This document shows, piece after piece, positions 6,732 to 10,435 of a stretch of 10,435 nucleotides of DNA; positions within the stretch are counted from its first letter, which is position 1; every line of letters begins with the position of its first letter. Position numbers and translations under genes: made by a program. The DNA lies in assembly GCA_003222935.1 (NCBI GenBank), contig QHXL01000305.1, forward strand, positions 1 through 10,435. The letters are read 5' to 3'. Origin of the DNA: Acidobacteriota bacterium (lineage in GTDB: Bacteria > Acidobacteriota > Blastocatellia > Pyrinomonadales > Pyrinomonadaceae). Below the pieces are notes generated by a model. The model saw only the letters and a program-made list of their open reading frames with translations, was not told the origin of the DNA and made no database searches.

Positions 6732-7424
6732 CTACAACCAACGCCTTACACGTCGACTGTAGGAGATGAAGTCATCACCGTGAAGCGTCTTGAGATGGTC
6801 TTCCTCTAATCGCACCTGCACATTAATCACGACCACTCCTAAAACGAACGTCAGCAGGGTGACCGCGTTTGGTATCACCAGAAACAATCCCGCTAGTGTC
6901 GAGATCATGCCCAGGAAGATTGGGTTCCTCGAGAACCTAAACACTCCACGCTGGACCAGCGCCGTTCTATTCTTTTCATCGATTCCTATCCGCCACGATT
7001 CGCCCATCTGCGACTGCGCCAGCACAGTCCACAGCAGCGACAGCAAAAGCAGAACTGAACCGATCACTCGAACCGGCACTTGCTCCAACCAGTGAATCGG
7101 AATCAGGTAGTCGTAATAGCGAGGTACAAACGCGAACACGATTACGACCACGGCGATAGTCGCGAACAGAAGTTTGAAGACTCGACCGATGAAGTCGCGG
7201 ACGCTCTGCGAACTTTTGAGCGTGACTGGATTAATTCCCGTTCGCTTTCTTACCAGATAGGAGCGCCAGAAGAAGGCAGCGATGACATAGGCCAGGAAGT
7301 AGACCGCCAGGAAGTATCTTGGGAACATTGGTCCGACGAGTATAACTGCAATCTTTGTTACGGACGCCTCTTGAAATAAGTACCTTTTCAAATCGACCGA
7401 CCGTTTAGCAGTCTGACGAGACAT
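6732..7424 (-). CDS. Integral-membrane methyltransferase, isoprenylcysteine O-methyltransferase / phospholipid methyltransferase family
   Basis: The 230-residue protein is mostly hydrophobic, with spans at about 34-54, 82-100, 118-136 and a pair within 168-204. The C-terminal signature of the ICMT/PEMT superfamily is clear: GVFRFSRNPIFLG (160-172, family form G-x-Y-x-x-x-R-H-P-x-Y), then RLEEDHL (205-211) with the Glu pair, then HGDDFISYSRRVRRWL at the end. The family uses S-adenosylmethionine to methylate lipid or small hydrophobic acceptors in the membrane; bacterial members are mostly uncharacterised and the acceptor is unknown. RNP replaces the usual RHP, a tolerated variant. No good Shine-Dalgarno precedes the ATG at 7424; Met-33 (7328) is an alternative start right before the first membrane span. 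It is divergent from the S8 protease. Confidence 0.85.
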   Translation of the reverse strand: MSRQTAKRSVDLKRYLFQEASVTKIAVILVGPMFPRYFLAVYFLAYVIAAFFWRSYLVRKRTGINPVTLKSSQSVRDFIGRVFKLLFATIAVVVIVFAFVPRYYDYLIPIHWLEQVPVRVIGSVLLLLSLLWTVLAQSQMGESWRIGIDEKNRTALVQRGVFRFSRNPIFLGMISTLAGLFLVIPNAVTLLTFVLGVVVINVQVRLEEDHLKTLHGDDFISYSRRVRRWL

Positions 7425-7642
7425 CGGTCAGAATGCTGCGAACCACCTGATCAGCGATCCGACTCTTAAAGTTAACTTTCCATTATTTTCCTCAATAAAT
7501 CTCCAAGTTCCCCCGGATTTACCAGTTGGCACAAGCCTCGCACTAGTAACTGCGCTCGAAGTTGAGCACTGCTCTTTTGAAGTTCAGAAGATGACTTTCC
7601 CAAATGAGCTTCAACTGCTGAACTTTTACCCTTTGCGTGGAG

Positions 7643-9565
7643 ATGAATCGACGAATGCGTCGCCCCCAATTAATCAAAAAGCTCGTAGCGCTTGCCGTGC
7701 TGGTCTCACTCAGCTCGGCACTCTTTGTTACAAGCACCCAAAAAGCTAAAGCCGCTCCCGCTGTGAACTTGTTGAGCAAAATATCTCCCGATCTCCAACA
7801 CATGCTCGACTCAGGCGAAGGCAACCGTCATGTAAAACTGATCGTACAAACAACTCCTAACTCTCAAGGCTTAATTAGCAATCTTCTACAAACCCTCGGT
7901 GGCGTTGTTAACACCCTGTTGTTCGCCCTCAACATTCGCATCGTCGATACGACGGCGAATTCAGCCACCGTTATCGCGGCTGATCCAAATGTGACTTACG
8001 TTTCACTCGACGCTCCTGTCCGCAGTTCTGGACACGTAACTACCACGACCGGTGCTCAACAGGTTCGTGGACAAAATACACTTCTCGGTTCCCAGGCTGT
8101 CGACGGCTCAGGCATCACTATCGCTGTCATAGATTCTGGGATCGACGCTCAACACAAATCGTTCTCTTCCCCCGGAAAAATCAAATTCAGCAAAGACTTC
8201 ACTGGTCAAAATCGAACTGACGACCCGTGGGGTCATGGAACACACGTCGCCGCGATCGCTGCCGGCACAGGCACGCCAACAAGCGGAATGTTCGAAGGCG
8301 TTGCTCCTGGTGCAAGCCTGGTCAACCTTCGCGTTCTCAATTCAGAAGGAGTCGGAAGTATCTCCGGAGTACTGACTGCACTCGATTGGTTGATGACAAA
8401 CAAAGGGACTTACAACGTGCGCGTCGTCAACCTGAGTCTCGGCACTCCAGCCATTAACTCTTACCAGGACGATCCGCTGTGCAACGCCGTTCGCAAGCTG
8501 GTTGACTCGGGCGTTGTAGTTGTCACGGCCGCCGGTAACATTGGCAAGGATGCCCAGGGACAAAAAATCTACGGCGCTATTCACTGCCCTGGCAATGAAC
8601 CATCAGCCATCACAGTCGGTTCCAGCAACACCTTCGGAACTGACGCTCGGAACGACGATGCAGTAACCTCATTTAGTTCACGTGGTCCGACACGCAGTTT
8701 TTCAGTCGACGAAAACGGTCAGAAGCATTACGACAATCTCATCAAACCTGATCTCGTTGCCCCCGGTAATAAAATAATTTCCGCCGAAGCTCAGAACAAT
8801 GCAATCGTTGCTGAGTCTCCGGAACTCGAAACCAACAAATACACAACTTCCAACATGAAGTTGATGTACCTCAGTGGTACCTCGATGTCGGCTCCCATGG
8901 TCGCAGGTGCCGCCGCTCTTCTCCTCGACGCAAATACGAACCTGACACCCAATCTCGTCAAGATGCTGCTGATGTATACCGCGCAGCCTTTGAACAACTT
9001 CAATACGTTAGACCAGGGAGCCGGAGAACTAAACATTGCCGGCGCTGTTACGGTCGCGAAGGTGGTCAACTACAGCCCGGGAATTCTCGGATTGGGCAAA
9101 ACTTCATTCGGTCAAAATCTACTCAGCCAGTCTGCTCCTGCCCCTCAAACAACTATCTCGATTTTCGCGTTTCTCTGGACACAGGGAATCGTACTTAACC
9201 ACTCCACCATCACTGGACAAAACCTGCTCACGAAGTACCAGGTTAGCTACGGCAAAGGTTATCTGCTGGGTGATGGAATAACTGAAGGACTGGTCACCCA
9301 GAGTTTGAATAACAACATGTGGGTGTCGGGTCTTACGTTGGGCCAATTCCTGATGAGGAGTAATGGTACCGCGCAGTTTGGCGGTTCAGTCTTCTTCAGC
9401 AACGTCATCCTTCTCGGGAATGGTTACGTTCTCGGCGATGGCTTCGTGCTTGGCGATGGTTATGTGCTGGGCGATGGGTTCGTTTTGGGCGACGGCTTCG
9501 TACTTGGCGATGGTTATGTGCTGGGCGACTGTTCTGCCGGCGACCCAGGACCCGGAATGAGATAG
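7643..9565 (+). CDS. Secreted S8 (subtilisin-like) serine protease with C-terminal hexapeptide repeats
   Basis: Counting from ATG 7643 (640 residues), a signal peptide (RRPQLIKK, then a hydrophobic core to about residue 32, with AKA-A near 36-38) is followed by an I9-like propeptide region (about 45-130). The S8 domain has Asp164 in AVIDSGID, His198 in WGHGTHVA, oxyanion Asn299 in TAAGN and nucleophile Ser414 in SGTSMSAPMVAG, so the triad is complete. After about residue 470 comes a Ser/Thr/Asn-rich linker without recognised domain, a single KGYLLGDG motif, then six tandem G-[YF]-V-L-G-D repeats (594-629) and a short tail with one Cys. It should be an exported, self-processing endopeptidase; the tail may anchor or bind ions (inference). 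The start is uncertain: GTG 7637 has no Shine-Dalgarno, GGAG (7639-7642) abuts ATG 7643, and ATG 7655 has that GGAG 12 nt upstream. Confidence 0.92.
   Translation: MNRRMRRPQLIKKLVALAVLVSLSSALFVTSTQKAKAAPAVNLLSKISPDLQHMLDSGEGNRHVKLIVQTTPNSQGLISNLLQTLGGVVNTLLFALNIRIVDTTANSATVIAADPNVTYVSLDAPVRSSGHVTTTTGAQQVRGQNTLLGSQAVDGSGITIAVIDSGIDAQHKSFSSPGKIKFSKDFTGQNRTDDPWGHGTHVAAIAAGTGTPTSGMFEGVAPGASLVNLRVLNSEGVGSISGVLTALDWLMTNKGTYNVRVVNLSLGTPAINSYQDDPLCNAVRKLVDSGVVVVTAAGNIGKDAQGQKIYGAIHCPGNEPSAITVGSSNTFGTDARNDDAVTSFSSRGPTRSFSVDENGQKHYDNLIKPDLVAPGNKIISAEAQNNAIVAESPELETNKYTTSNMKLMYLSGTSMSAPMVAGAAALLLDANTNLTPNLVKMLLMYTAQPLNNFNTLDQGAGELNIAGAVTVAKVVNYSPGILGLGKTSFGQNLLSQSAPAPQTTISIFAFLWTQGIVLNHSTITGQNLLTKYQVSYGKGYLLGDGITEGLVTQSLNNNMWVSGLTLGQFLMRSNGTAQFGGSVFFSNVILLGNGYVLGDGFVLGDGYVLGDGFVLGDGFVLGDGYVLGDCSAGDPGPGMR
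9422..9529 (+). repeat. Six tandem 18-bp repeats encoding G-[YF]-V-L-G-D
   Basis: Six uninterrupted 18-bp units fill 9422-9529 inside the S8 protease gene. Units 2 and 5 differ at one base, units 3 and 6 at one base, and units 1 and 4 at five, so the array is two copies of a 54-bp block (47 of 54 identical). Most differences are synonymous, or exchange Tyr and Phe, so the peptide pattern has been kept while codons drifted. Confidence 0.9.
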
Positions 9566-9623
9566 GAGTTCCAAGCAGTAAAGCGCTCTTCGACTCCGAC
9601 TTAGGTTTTTTGGTTCGTGCGGT

Positions 9624-10435
9624 ATGACAAATCTAAACCAGAAATCCACCTCCCGCTACATGTGGCTCGTCGTAGCCACAGGGGCTGCGAACTGTATTTA
9701 CGCAACCCTTACGATCCCGTTTGACCGTATTGACATCTACTTTTACGTTCTGGCAGCCGTTACGGCCATCATCGGATCGCGAATAGCAATCCGCATCCCT
9801 CAAATCAACGCCAACATAACTGTAGACGATACATTCGTCTTTATTGCTTTACTCGTTTACGGCACCGAGGCTGCAATCCTGCTTGCTGCGTTGGCGGGAG
9901 TTTGTTCCGCCTTGAGAATTAGCAAGAAGGTACGCACGGTCGCATTTGCGGGTGCAGCGCTCGCTTGTGCGGTCTTAGCAACTGGCACTGTTCTCCGACT
10001 CGTTTTTGGCCCGTCCTCGGAACTCTTCAGTCAAGGCGCGTCAGTATCTAACATCGGTGTTTGTCTGATGGCCCTGGTGCAATATCTTACGCACACTGCT
10101 ATTGGTGCGGTTGCGAGTGCGCTCAAAGCCAACGAACCCGTCTGGCGGATGTGGAGTCGGAACTTTCTTTGGATTTCGATCAGCTATTTTGCAGGTGCCG
10201 TCGCTGCTGGTTTTGTCGTAAGCAGTGTCGGAACCGCACGTTTCTGGGCAGTTCTAATTTCGATTCCCGTCATCATCATCGTCTACTTCAGCTACGACCG
10301 TTACATGCGCGAGGTGAAAGCCTCGGCACGCCATGCTGAAGACGCCGAGCGAGCACGTGCAGAGATTGAACACGAGCGTGCTGAACAAGCCGAACGACAC
10401 GTAACAGAACTAAACAACTACATCGCCGAACAAGA
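9624..10435 (+). CDS. Polytopic membrane sensor protein, N-terminal part (3' truncated by window edge)
   Basis: An ORF opens at ATG 9624 and runs without a stop to the window end (270 complete codons visible). The product has seven or eight hydrophobic spans: about 13-31, 38-56, 70-97, 104-126, 142-165, 182-202 and 206-223. After the last span comes a charged, heptad-like segment from about 228 to 270 rich in Ala/Glu/Arg (AEDAERARAEIEHERAEQAE), consistent with a signalling coiled coil. The segment INANITVDDTFVFIALLVYG resembles N-terminal membrane sensor regions found before GGDEF/EAL, HD-GYP or histidine-kinase domains, so an output domain of that kind is expected downstream but is not visible. 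No strong Shine-Dalgarno precedes the ATG; Met-13 is an alternative. It begins 58 bp after the protease stop on the same strand, so co-transcription is possible. Confidence 0.75.
   Translation, partial: MTNLNQKSTSRYMWLVVATGAANCIYATLTIPFDRIDIYFYVLAAVTAIIGSRIAIRIPQINANITVDDTFVFIALLVYGTEAAILLAALAGVCSALRISKKVRTVAFAGAALACAVLATGTVLRLVFGPSSELFSQGASVSNIGVCLMALVQYLTHTAIGAVASALKANEPVWRMWSRNFLWISISYFAGAVAAGFVVSSVGTARFWAVLISIPVIIIVYFSYDRYMREVKASARHAEDAERARAEIEHERAEQAERHVTELNNYIAEQ

Noticed and set aside
9363..9560. Overlapping plus-strand ORF with Met/Ala/Ser-rich repeats across the protease tail
   Set aside because: It is a frame shadow of the 18-bp tandem repeat inside the well-supported S8 protease gene.
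9566..9623. Possible terminator between the protease and the membrane sensor (GGAGT/ACTCC followed by six T)
   Set aside because: The stem is only five pairs with a loop of over 20 bases and the T-run is eight bases away; too weak to call.

Overview
The window looks like chromosomal DNA of moderate GC from an environmental Gram-negative bacterium, most probably Acidobacteriota and perhaps class Blastocatellia. That placement is inferred from gene style: a CadC-like winged-helix regulator fused to a TolB/PD40 beta-propeller, a DUF1111-type di-heme oxidoreductase, and a secreted subtilase with a glycine-aspartate hexapeptide tail. No marker gene settles the taxonomy. I see no phage, transposase, integrase, CRISPR or secretion-system gene.

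Layout from left to right. (i) The 3' part of a beta-lactamase-fold serine hydrolase (+, cut by the window edge) is followed by a GC-rich hairpin with a T-tract. (ii) A secreted two-CxxCH di-heme oxidoreductase (-) is divergent from a membrane-anchored winged-helix/propeller regulator (+). The regulator is broken by a frame change near 3781-3795. (iii) A three-histidine-box membrane fatty-acid desaturase (-) lies downstream of a tRNA-Glu(UUC) gene (-) with encoded CCA. A decayed copy of the tRNA 3' end lies on the other side of the desaturase, in the same orientation, so this gene sits between two tRNA-end repeats. (iv) A non-coding stretch of about 490 bp holds a probable tRNA promoter, a large imperfect palindrome made of GCTCC-N3-GGAGC mini-hairpins, and a separate perfect short palindrome beside the next gene. 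(v) A small integral-membrane methyltransferase of the isoprenylcysteine/phospholipid type (-) is divergent from a secreted S8 protease (+) with an intact Asp/His/Ser triad and six C-terminal G-[YF]-V-L-G-D repeats. (vi) The 5' part of a multi-span membrane sensor protein (+) runs off the right edge as it enters a coiled coil.

The genes do not form one pathway. Several act in the envelope: the hydrolase, the periplasmic di-heme protein, the membrane-anchored regulator, the desaturase, the membrane methyltransferase, the exported protease and the membrane sensor. The only obvious functional pairing is the divergent oxidoreductase/regulator pair. I found no convincing new defence or mobile system. 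The most unusual signals are the tRNA-end repeat around the desaturase, the 178-bp palindrome, the disrupted regulator and the protease tail.
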